62,969 bases of DNA, taken from the NCBI GenBank assembly GCA_024696945.1, contig JAILGF010000163.1, positions 1-62,969 of the forward strand. The letters run 5' to 3'. The notes under the pieces are model-generated. The model was not told where the DNA came from and searched no databases. It saw nothing but the letters and a program-made list of their open reading frames with translations. Source of the DNA: Lachnospiraceae bacterium (GTDB lineage: Bacteria > Bacillota > Clostridia > Lachnospirales > Lachnospiraceae). Made by a program: the position numbers and the translations under genes. Each line of letters opens with the position of its first letter. Positions within the stretch are counted from its first letter, which is position 1. Of this stretch, positions 1 to 6,256 are shown one piece after another.

Positions 1-173
1 TGCTTGATAAGGTAGCAGAGTATTATGAAGAAGAAGCAGAACTTGCTACTCAGTCCATGTCAGAACTTATGCAGCCTGTCATCATAGTAGTACTTGGTGG
101 ATTGGTAGGTTGGATGGTACTTGCTATGTATCAGCCTATGATTACTATGTATGGTGATATGGATCAGCTGTAA
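1..173 (+). CDS. pilC: PilC/GspF-type inner-membrane platform protein, C-terminal end only
   Basis: Only the last 56 codons are in the window; the reading frame enters at base 3 and stops with TAA at 171-173. Seen: an acidic stretch followed by a hydrophobic segment (QPVIIVVLGGLVGWMVLAMY) and the ending QPMITMYGDMDQL. Known: PilC/GspF proteins end with the last transmembrane helix of the second F domain, usually followed by a short PMF.MYD-like tail, which this resembles. The protein is the membrane platform on which the pilus motor ATPase assembles pilin subunits. The pilin genes that follow directly support the call. The 5' part, and probably pilB and pilT, lie outside the window. Confidence 0.85.
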   Translation, partial: LDKVAEYYEEEAELATQSMSELMQPVIIVVLGGLVGWMVLAMYQPMITMYGDMDQL

Positions 174-221
174 ATAGTAAAATTTCGGGCACAAATCACA
201 CTGATCTTTCGCCTCGGGGAG

Positions 222-241
222 CCTGCAGGGAGTGATGCAGG
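222..241 (+). other. Small hairpin between pilC and the major pilin gene
   Basis: CCTGCA (222-227) pairs with TGCAGG (236-241) around an 8-base loop. No T-run follows, so this is not a normal terminator. It could be a processing or stability hairpin that uncouples abundant pilin mRNA from the upstream pilC message (inference). Confidence 0.35.
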
Positions 242-298
242 AAGAGGGGGCTGGAGATAAACAAAAAACACTACACAAAACAAAGGAGAAAATGTATT

Positions 299-721
299 AT
301 GAAGAAAATGAACAACAAAGGTTTTTCACTGGTAGAACTTATCGTAGTAGTTCTTATCATGGCTATCATCGCTGTAGCTCTTGCACCTCAGGTTATGAAG
401 TGGGTTGAGAACTCAAGAAAGTCAACAGACTGCAACAATTATGACTCTGTAGTTTCAGCTGTAAACATTGCATTAGCTGACGAAGCAGTTATGGCAGAAG
501 TAGCAGCTGGTGATGTAACACTTCAGTGGGCACAGAATTCAGCTTGGTCTGGTGCAGGTACTCAGCTTACAGCTGGTATTAAGAGAGTTTTAGGTGATGA
601 TTTTGATGATATGAGAATTAAGAGAACAACAGATCTTGCTGGTGTACCTTATACAATTACTGTAAAGGCAAACGGAACTGTTGAGAGAACTTCTGCTCCT
701 ACATCTAATTCAGTATCGTAA
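299..721 (+). CDS. pilA: Type IV pilin, probably the major subunit (PilA-like)
   Basis: A 140-residue type IV prepilin. Seen: a short basic leader, then NKG|FSLVELIVVVLIMAI. This is the classic class III signal cleaved after Gly and followed by Phe+1 and Glu+5, with a 20-plus residue hydrophobic helix. The rest is a small Ala/Thr-rich globular domain ending in SAPTSNSVS. A good AAAGGAG site lies at 282-288. Known: PilD cleaves and N-methylates such proteins before they polymerise through the N-terminal helix. The short length, strong SD and own upstream gap suggest the abundant subunit (inference). Its first 40 residues are almost the same as those of the pilin at 1609. Confidence 0.9.
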   Translation: MKKMNNKGFSLVELIVVVLIMAIIAVALAPQVMKWVENSRKSTDCNNYDSVVSAVNIALADEAVMAEVAAGDVTLQWAQNSAWSGAGTQLTAGIKRVLGDDFDDMRIKRTTDLAGVPYTITVKANGTVERTSAPTSNSVS

Positions 722-737
722 TCTATTGTAAGTTATG

Positions 738-775
738 TTCACCTTGTCTAAGCAGTATTGCTTAGGCAAGGTGAA
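738..775 (+). terminator. Strong hairpin directly downstream of pilA
   Basis: Arms 740-754 and 759-773 pair over 15 bases with a GTAT loop and one G-T pair; flanking TT/AA extends the stem to 738-775. It starts 17 bases after the pilA stop. No clear U-run follows, so it may act as a 3'-end stabiliser or processing site as much as a terminator. A second 7-bp hairpin (778-784 with 790-796) and a third (800-808 with 822-830) come right after it. Confidence 0.6.
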
Positions 776-844
776 AACTGATAAGTTATTTATCAGGAAA
801 AATTTTTGTAGTTACGTAGTGCAAAAATTTAATATTTTTAATAG

Positions 845-926
845 AAAACCTTCTATGTCACTCAAGTTTTTATTTCTGCCTTACCGGTACAGATTTAAAG
901 CTTCCCTTAGAAGGTTTTTTGTTTTT
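845..926 (+). terminator. Long inverted repeat ending in a T-tract
   Basis: AAAACCTTCTA (845-855) is the exact reverse complement of 908-918, and the second arm runs into TTTTTTGTTTTT. The 52 bases enclosed can pair further (TCTG with CAGA around a CC/GG pair). This may be a rho-independent terminator with a large head, or the 3' end of a small structured RNA transcribed from the pilin gap (inference). Confidence 0.45.
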
Positions 927-937
927 ACTGGGATAAT

Positions 938-1025
938 CAAACTTGTTGAGGGTAAGTCTTGAGGAGCTGTGTAGTTAAATTACTCTCAAACTAGACCCTC
1001 ACGAATTAGACCCTAAACAAGTTTG
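938..1025. repeat. Inverted repeat with alternative internal pairings
   Basis: CAAACTTGTT (938-947) pairs exactly with AACAAGTTTG (1016-1025). Inside, GAGGGT (948-953) can pair with ACCCTC (995-1000), or five of its bases with ACCCT (1010-1014). A direct repeat TAGACCCT is also present. The alternative pairings are the kind seen in regulatory RNAs, but no known class is recognised. Confidence 0.4.
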
Positions 1026-1339
1026 AATACCCAAAACGATTTGCAAATTATTTAAGGATCATTTATAAGATATTAGGAATTTTTATTTATATGAAAGTTG
1101 AGTTTAGCTTATAAATATATTATCAATGAAGCTTAAGGAAAGTATTACTATCTAAAACTGTCCAAGTGTATCTTTTAACAAGTGATTATGTTTGCTGGGT
1201 TAAAGTTAACACACTTGCTACAGTAGGTTGATTTTATTGGGTTGTCAATACCATAAATAACATGGGTTGCAAGAACTACGGCGATGGTTGTCATGATAAG
1301 ATATATCAAGAATGCGCTGCAATTTGTATGAAAATAGAG

Positions 1340-1359
1340 TTGTTAACAATTTGTTAACA
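1340..1359. promoter_or_regulatory. Tandem TTGTTAACA motifs, possible operator
   Basis: TTGTTAACA occurs at 1340-1348 and again at 1351-1359, offset by 11 bases, about one helical turn. Each contains the palindrome GTTAAC. They lie about 55-70 bases upstream of the TATAAT at 1413. A bound activator or repressor is possible; the regulator is unknown. Confidence 0.3.
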
Positions 1360-1388
1360 GAATTTTAATTTTTTATCAAAAATCTATT

Positions 1389-1418
1389 GTAAAAACCTAA
1401 AATATGTGCTATTATAAT
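1389..1418 (+). promoter_or_regulatory. Candidate promoter for the second pilin
   Basis: TATAAT at 1413-1418, with a weak TGTAAA at 1389-1394 (18-base spacing). The -10 is perfect and the -35 poor, so an activator may be needed. It would give the pilin at 1609 a leader of nearly 190 bases that includes the 1461-1525 palindrome. Confidence 0.35.
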
Positions 1419-1460
1419 AGGTGTTAATGATTCTTAACCGAATTAGAAAATAATCATATT

Positions 1461-1525
1461 ATATTCTGAATCCAGTAAAAAATTCTTAATCTATTAAAGA
1501 TTATTTTTTACTGCTTTTAGAATAT
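1461..1525. repeat. 65-base nested palindrome in the leader of the second pilin
   Basis: Three nested stems: ATATTCT (1461-1467) with 1519-1525; CAGTAAAAAA (1473-1482) with 1504-1513; TAATCT (1487-1492) with 1498-1503. Together they give 23 base pairs interrupted by small internal loops. It could be a MITE-like remnant, or an RNA structure that acts as a weak terminator or antiterminator in the leader. Confidence 0.45.
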
Positions 1526-1566
1526 TTGAAATTATAAAGATTCTTATCAGAAAGACAGTTTACCAC

Positions 1567-1579
1567 TATGAATATGGGG
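1567..1579 (+). promoter_or_regulatory. Leader motif TATGAATATGGGG, copy 1
   Basis: The same 13 bases occur at 3190-3202 in the leader of pilMN. Here they lie 30 bases before the start codon of the second pilin. Possible shared regulatory element of the pilus locus (inference). Confidence 0.35.
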
Positions 1580-1608
1580 AGACAAAACTTTTAGTTGAGG
1601 AGAGAAAA

Positions 1609-2136
1609 ATGAGGAGAGAAATTGAAAAGGACAACAGAGGTTTTTCACTGGTGGAACTTATCGTAGTAGTTCTTATAATGGCCATTGTGGCTGTTGCCTT
1701 GGCACCGCAGGTTATAAAATGGGTTGAGAATTCTAGAATATCATCTGATCTTCAGACAAGAACGAATATTGAAAACGCATGTATTTTGGCTATGACCGAA
1801 GAAGCGGCTTTTGACATGGTTAAAAATGGCGGATATGAGATTATAATTAAAAAGGACAAGAATACAGGAAGAGTTTCCTTTTCGTATAAAATACGTCACG
1901 GGGATGATGTCCAGACTTGTGACAAAAATGATCCTGCGCTTTTAAACGATGCATTTTGGCAAAACTTTATTAAAGTTGGAAATTATAATAGCTTTGATGC
2001 ATTTGAAGCGTCGATAACCATAAAGTCGACTCCTGTAAAAGGACAAGACATAGTTCTTGATGTTCATGTATTTGAAGGCGGTTATACCTTTAGTGATTTG
2101 GTCGGAGTGGCTGGAGAGGATCTTGGAGTATCATAA
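1609..2136 (+). CDS. Second type IV pilin, paralogue of the pilin at 299
   Basis: A 175-residue prepilin. The N-terminus NRG|FSLVELIVVVLIMAI matches the first pilin almost residue for residue up to about position 45 (KWVENSR), including much of the DNA. The C-terminal globular part is unrelated in sequence, with more charged residues and two Cys absent from the other pilin. GAGGAGAG at 1597-1604 is the SD. It stops 24 bases before pilD. Known: Glu+5 and Gly-1 are retained, so PilD should process it. It may be an alternative major subunit or a minor pilin; the sequence does not decide. Confidence 0.88.
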   Translation: MRREIEKDNRGFSLVELIVVVLIMAIVAVALAPQVIKWVENSRISSDLQTRTNIENACILAMTEEAAFDMVKNGGYEIIIKKDKNTGRVSFSYKIRHGDDVQTCDKNDPALLNDAFWQNFIKVGNYNSFDAFEASITIKSTPVKGQDIVLDVHVFEGGYTFSDLVGVAGEDLGVS

Positions 2137-2160
2137 ATCAACTGGTGGAGGCAATTTTTT

Positions 2161-2982
2161 ATGTTGTCAGTAGTGTTTTATATCTTGCTATTTGTTTATG
2201 CAATTATTATAGGAAGTTTTTTAAATGTTTGCATTCTGCGAATACCGTTAAAAGAGACTATAGTTTCTAAAAGGTCTCATTGCATGAAGTGCGGGCATCA
2301 GCTTGCATGGTACGATCTTTTCCCTTTATTCAGTTATATCTTTTTAAGAGGGAAGTGTAGATATTGTAAGGCAAAAATTAGTGTTCAATACCCCGTAATA
2401 GAATTCACAAACGGTGCCCTTGCGGTCCTATGTTTTATGTTTGGTGATTTTTGGCCTCATGAGATTGATGCAATTATTAGACTGGATATATTTATATATA
2501 GTACAATGGTTCTCCTTTTATCTGCGGTATTGTGCTCGGTACTGATAGTGATAACTTTGATAGATTGGCGCACTTTTGAGATCCCTTTAGGCGCCAATAT
2601 CGTAATATTGATTTTAGGACTTATCCGCCTTGTGTGGAACCTTATAGTTTATGGGAAAGATGGAAATTGGCTTGAATATATTATTGGTTTCTTTGTTGTA
2701 AGTGTTCCTTTGGCAATTATTTACTATATATCTAAGGGAAGAGCTATTGGTGGAGGAGACGTGAAGTTGATGGCTGCTGCGGGTCTTTTCTTAGGTTGGA
2801 AGCTTGCTTTGATAGCACTTATTGCCGGGTGTTTATATGGAAGCATAATCCATATTATACGCATGAAGGTGTCTGGAGAGGGAAAACAGTTGGCAATGGG
2901 GCCCTATCTTTCAGCAGGAATAGTGACAGCTTTATGGTTTGGTAAATATATTGTAGAGTGGTATTCTGGATTTTTTAAGTGA
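2161..2982 (+). CDS. pilD: Prepilin peptidase / N-methyltransferase (PilD, A24 family)
   Basis: 273 residues, polytopic membrane aspartyl protease that cleaves the Gly|Phe prepilin bond and methylates the new N-terminus. Seen: GSFLNVCILRIP in the first loop; two CxxC pairs (CMKCGH and CRYCKA) as in the zinc-binding cytoplasmic domain of bifunctional PilD; the catalytic Asp in LIDWRTFEIP; the second Asp in the GGGDVKLM motif; about eight hydrophobic segments. Length and motif order fit full bifunctional PilD rather than the short preflagellin peptidase type. The GGAGG site at about 2145 supports the ATG at 2161. It sits between the pilins and pilMN, as expected for its substrates. Confidence 0.95.
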   Translation: MLSVVFYILLFVYAIIIGSFLNVCILRIPLKETIVSKRSHCMKCGHQLAWYDLFPLFSYIFLRGKCRYCKAKISVQYPVIEFTNGALAVLCFMFGDFWPHEIDAIIRLDIFIYSTMVLLLSAVLCSVLIVITLIDWRTFEIPLGANIVILILGLIRLVWNLIVYGKDGNWLEYIIGFFVVSVPLAIIYYISKGRAIGGGDVKLMAAAGLFLGWKLALIALIAGCLYGSIIHIIRMKVSGEGKQLAMGPYLSAGIVTALWFGKYIVEWYSGFFK

Positions 2983-3147
2983 TAAATCGACCAAATAATG
3001 GTTGAAATTGAACTAAAATTTAGTAAAATATATATTATTGTTATTTTTGCCGAAAATTATAACGATTTATCTTGAAAAAAAGACAAATTATACTAGCATA
3101 ATTGTAATAATAAAACGATTCAAATTGTTAAATTTCAATAAAATCTA

Positions 3148-3176
3148 TGTACATTTATTGATACTTGTGATATAAT
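3148..3176 (+). promoter_or_regulatory. Sigma-A promoter upstream of pilMN
   Basis: TGTACA (3148-3153), 17 bases, then the extended -10 TGATATAAT (3168-3176). Transcription would start near 3183 and give a leader of about 130 bases that begins with the shared TATGAATATGGGG motif. Confidence 0.6.
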
Positions 3177-3189
3177 TTTCATGATAAAG

Positions 3190-3202
3190 TATGAATATGG
3201 GG
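3190..3202 (+). promoter_or_regulatory. Leader motif TATGAATATGGGG, copy 2
   Basis: Identical to 1567-1579. Here it would lie within the first 20 transcribed bases, so it acts, if at all, as RNA or as a downstream operator. Confidence 0.35.
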
Positions 3203-3239
3203 CTATAGAATGATTTTATAGTCACATAAACATATATAA

Positions 3240-3276
3240 ACCTAGGTGTAAATCAGATAGTATTTATACCAAAGGT
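3240..3276 (+). promoter_or_regulatory. 13-bp hairpin in the pilMN leader
   Basis: ACCT (3240-3243) pairs with AGGT (3273-3276) and GGTGTAAAT (3245-3253) pairs with ATTTATACC (3262-3270), with a 1x2 internal loop and an 8-base apical loop. I looked for the cyclic-di-GMP riboswitch I and II patterns, common before pilus genes in Clostridia, and did not recognise either. Confidence 0.45.
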
Positions 3277-3314
3277 AAAATAACCCGGTACTTAAGGGAA
3301 TTTGGAGGAGCGTA

Positions 3315-5348
3315 ATGGCTGTAACAAAAGTACTAAGTATTGAAGTTACGGATGTTGTTACCAGAGTCATAGAGGTAGACTATGGTAAGAAGGATCCGGT
3401 AGTCCACAAGGCTATAGTATTTCCTACGCCTGAAAAGACTGTTAGCGATGGAGTCATCGAGAGTGTCGAGACCTTCGCTAAAGAATTCCAAAGACAGACT
3501 CATGGCTTTGGAACCAAAAATGCGGTTTTTGTTCTTGCAACAAACAAGGTGATAAGCCGTGAAGTAAGCATTCCCGAGATGAAGGATGATCAGATTCCTG
3601 ATTTTATTCAGAATCAGAAGAGTGAGTACTTCCCGATGGATACCTCGGGACATACGATGGTACATCGTATTCTTGACAGGGATAAGGACAAAAAGCAGAT
3701 TAAAATTATTGTCTATGCTGTACCTCAGAAGCTCGTTGGAAATTATCATTCCTTTGCACAACTTGCAGGGCTTAATATTGTCGGTGTAGACTATAATGGT
3801 AATGCCATCTACCAGTGGCTGTCTAATGAAGGCCATAAATCGATGGATATGTATCTTCAGATCAATGAACGCAGTACGTTGTTCACTGTTCTAGAGAACA
3901 AGAAATATGCGTTACAGAGAAATATAAACTTTGGCGCATATGCTCTTTCGGATCGTCTTATTCAAAGCGGTTATTACGATGGCGAGATGACAGATCAGAT
4001 ACTTACAAGAGCTGAAGCACTAAAGAGGCTTTCTGAAGAAGAATTTGTCTTCCCCAGTTTTGCAGCTATTAAGTTATCTGAACCGGATTCTGAGGCAGCT
4101 GAAAGACTTCACAGTGCCAAAGAGATGGTTACCGAAGGAATGCGCCAGCTCCTTGGAAACCTTTCGAGAGTTCTCGAATACTATCATTCAAAGAACCAGA
4201 ACGCAGAATTGAATACAATTTTTGTTGGTGGATGTGGAGCAAAGGTTAGAGGACTCAAAGCTTTCCTTGAAAATGAATTCTCAGGTGTAGAGGTTGTTGT
4301 CCTTGATCAACTTCCAAACGTAAAAGTTAGTTCTTCGGTTAGTAAATCAGGCATTAATACATCCGAACTCATAGCATGTATCGGTGCAGCTGACGGTTCA
4401 CTTACGTTCCTTACCGCATCTAAGGAGGCTAAAGCAAACAAGCTAATCTTCCTTGGTGCAATTATACTTGTTGCAGGCCTAATTGCTGCCATAGTATTGG
4501 TTATCTTTGGCAAGGGCAAGTATAACAACAAGTTAAACGAACGAGACAAACTTCAGGTTCAGATTGATGAACTTGTAAACTCCGGTATAGAGGATCTTGA
4601 AACTCGATACAATGCCGCCATGGATTCTGTAGCAAAAATTGTTGAGTTCCACAACGGGACATATAGAGCTAACGAGGATTGGAATGCAACACTTTCAGAG
4701 GTAGAAACAAAAGCAGTAAGTTCTATGGTAGTTTCTAATCTTTCTTCTGATTCTGGAAGTGTAGTCTTTAATGTTTCTGTCGGCTCCAAAGAAGAAGCAG
4801 CAAAGTTGTTACTTCAATTCCAACAGATTCCATATTTTAATAAAATCAGTATTACATCAATCAGAGAATCAATTTCGGATATGACTGGTCAGGTGGCGGT
4901 TTCGTTTACACTTGCTTGTGAATACACTCAAGGTTATATTGACAAAGATATTAATGGTGACGGCAAGGTTGACGAAAATGACGATAAAAATGGTGACGGT
5001 GTAGTAGACAAGCTTGATATTTATGGTGATTCCAACCATGATGGTGTAACAGACATAAGAGATATTGTCAAGTCTGAAAACGACGCAAGGGCGCTCATAC
5101 GTAACCTTATCGAAAATGATATTAATAATGACGGCGTTGTTGACGATGCAGACGATATTAATAAAGATGGCGAGATTGACGATATCGACAGAGATCTTTT
5201 TGCAAGAATTGAGAACTTGAACATTGATGCTATCGGCGATCTTAATAATGATACAATAGTTGACATTATGGATGCTGTAGAGTATTTGAGAATTGCCGAT
5301 GAACTTGCAGCAGCAGAAGCGGCAGCAGCGAATGGGGGTGTACAATAA
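3315..5348 (+). CDS. pilMN: PilM-PilN fusion with a C-terminal array of calcium-binding dockerin/EF-hand-like loops
   Basis: 677 residues. Residues about 1-360 look like PilM, the cytoplasmic actin-like assembly protein; an FVGGCGAKVRGL segment fits the nucleotide-binding fold. One transmembrane helix follows (about 375-395), then a PilN-like coiled and alpha/beta part (to about 535) outside the membrane. Known: PilM-PilN fusions occur in clostridial pilus loci. Odd: residues about 540-665 carry six DxNxDGxxDxxD-type loops (DINGDGKVDEND, DKNGDGVVDKLD, DSNHDGVTDIRD, DINNDGVVDDAD, DINKDGEIDDID, DLNNDTIVDIMD). Some are followed by a short helix as in type I dockerins. The loops should bind calcium outside the cell. 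GGAGGAG at 3303 fixes the start. The stop overlaps the next start (TAATG). Confidence 0.85.
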   Translation: MAVTKVLSIEVTDVVTRVIEVDYGKKDPVVHKAIVFPTPEKTVSDGVIESVETFAKEFQRQTHGFGTKNAVFVLATNKVISREVSIPEMKDDQIPDFIQNQKSEYFPMDTSGHTMVHRILDRDKDKKQIKIIVYAVPQKLVGNYHSFAQLAGLNIVGVDYNGNAIYQWLSNEGHKSMDMYLQINERSTLFTVLENKKYALQRNINFGAYALSDRLIQSGYYDGEMTDQILTRAEALKRLSEEEFVFPSFAAIKLSEPDSEAAERLHSAKEMVTEGMRQLLGNLSRVLEYYHSKNQNAELNTIFVGGCGAKVRGLKAFLENEFSGVEVVVLDQLPNVKVSSSVSKSGINTSELIACIGAADGSLTFLTASKEAKANKLIFLGAIILVAGLIAAIVLVIFGKGKYNNKLNERDKLQVQIDELVNSGIEDLETRYNAAMDSVAKIVEFHNGTYRANEDWNATLSEVETKAVSSMVVSNLSSDSGSVVFNVSVGSKEEAAKLLLQFQQIPYFNKISITSIRESISDMTGQVAVSFTLACEYTQGYIDKDINGDGKVDENDDKNGDGVVDKLDIYGDSNHDGVTDIRDIVKSENDARALIRNLIENDINNDGVVDDADDINKDGEIDDIDRDLFARIENLNIDAIGDLNNDTIVDIMDAVEYLRIADELAAAEAAAANGGVQ

Positions 5349-6085
5349 TGAAAGGTAATGAAAAAAACATCCTTTTGGGAGCAGTAGTTGTTGCAGCGCT
5401 TCTTGTCTTGGCTGCTTGGAAATTCATCTATTCAGCAGATATGGAAAAGATTGATCAACTTCAGGGCGAAATTAATACTCTTCAGGTAAGGATGGACGAA
5501 TTAAATGCCAAGAGTGCTAACAGACCTCTCTATGAACAGGGCATTAGTGATTCAAAGGATATTATTGATACGGTATTATCACTGTACGGTCCTGGGAATA
5601 CACCTGAAAAAACAATCATGATGATTGTTGATCTTTGTAAAAAGACAGGTGCAAGTGTTTCAGACATTGCTTTTGAAGAAAACAAGCTTATATATGCTAC
5701 TGAAGCAACTGCAGATGATCCTGGCATACAGATTTACAAGGGTGGTCTGTCCATGAATGTTTCGAGCGGTTATACTCAGTTCAAGAAGATTACTGATTAT
5801 ATCAATTCTTATCCTGAACGTATGAACGCTGAGAACTTTAATGTGGCGTTTAGTGGTGAAACCGGTAAACTCAATATCACGATGAATGTTAATCTGTATA
5901 GTGTAACCGATAAGAACCATAAGTACGAAGCCCCTGTTATTGAAGATATTGAAATCAGTACTCCTAACATCTTTAAGACTTTAGAGTTGACCCAAGAGGA
6001 AGAGACTGAAGAAGGTACCGAGGAAGATAGTATTTCTGGAAATACTCCTTCAGCTGAAGAAAACAACTCTGCAACAGAAGAATAA
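5348..6085 (+). CDS. pilO: PilO-like pilus alignment protein
   Basis: 245 residues, start overlapping the pilMN stop by one base, so translation is probably coupled. Seen: one N-terminal membrane helix (about 9-26), a coiled coil (MEKIDQLQGEINTLQVRMDE), an extracytoplasmic alpha/beta domain, and an acidic Glu/Thr/Ser-rich tail (about 210-245). Known: PilO has this topology and pairs with PilN through its coiled coil. The call rests on topology and position more than on sequence motifs. The acidic tail is unusual and may go with the calcium-binding tail of the partner (inference). Confidence 0.72.
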   Translation: MKGNEKNILLGAVVVAALLVLAAWKFIYSADMEKIDQLQGEINTLQVRMDELNAKSANRPLYEQGISDSKDIIDTVLSLYGPGNTPEKTIMMIVDLCKKTGASVSDIAFEENKLIYATEATADDPGIQIYKGGLSMNVSSGYTQFKKITDYINSYPERMNAENFNVAFSGETGKLNITMNVNLYSVTDKNHKYEAPVIEDIEISTPNIFKTLELTQEEETEEGTEEDSISGNTPSAEENNSATEE

Positions 6086-6101
6086 TTAAATATGTACAAA
6101 A

Positions 6102-6141
6102 ACCTTTCCTGCGTGGCTGTTTAGGCTACGCAGGTAAAGGT
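6102..6141 (+). terminator. Strong 16-bp hairpin after pilO
   Basis: ACCTTT plus CCTGCGTGGC (6102-6117) pair with GCTACGCAGG (6125-6134) and AAAGGT (6136-6141), with one bulged T. There is no clean U-run (TATTTATAAT follows). It may reduce transcription into the minor-pilin genes or protect the upstream mRNA end. Confidence 0.5.
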
Positions 6142-6256
6142 ATTTATAATCCATTATTATATTTGCTTATCTAACAGCATAGATGAGGAGAATATGGTGT
6201 CAGATATACAAATATTTTGACAATGCAGTGTCTACAGATCAAGAAAGGGGAGAGTT

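Larger units (their letters stand above)
722..1608. other. 887-base non-coding, structured gap between the two pilin genes
   Basis: I find no convincing gene here. A 75-codon ORF at 735-962 overlaps hairpins, has no recognisable motif and no SD, and is rejected. The gap holds a strong hairpin just after pilA, a long inverted repeat ending in a T-run, a further inverted repeat at 938-1025, tandem TTGTTAACA motifs, a TATAAT-type promoter candidate at about 1413 and a nested palindrome at 1461-1525. Each is listed separately. The middle part (about 1030-1330) is AT-rich and shows nothing I can name. Confidence 0.6.
2983..3314. other. 332-base AT-rich gap with promoter and leader structures
   Basis: No gene seen. 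It holds a sigma-A promoter (3148-3176), the shared leader motif (3190-3202), a small CTATA/TATAG hairpin around 3204-3222 and a 13-bp hairpin (3240-3276) before the pilMN start. An 8-base inverted pair GATAAATC/GATTTATC (2981-2988, 3064-3071) is present but may be chance. Confidence 0.5.

Noticed and set aside
735..962. 75-codon ORF between the pilins
   Set aside because: Overlaps three hairpins, no SD, no recognisable domain, composition unlike neighbours; treated as chance.
3183..3314. Cyclic-di-GMP riboswitch before pilMN
   Set aside because: Checked for the class I and II core patterns, common before clostridial pilus genes; neither is present as far as I can read. Only generic hairpins seen.
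4869..5345. 158-codon minus-strand ORF opposite the calcium-loop region
   Set aside because: Shadow of the repetitive Asp/Asn codons of pilMN; no SD and no domain.
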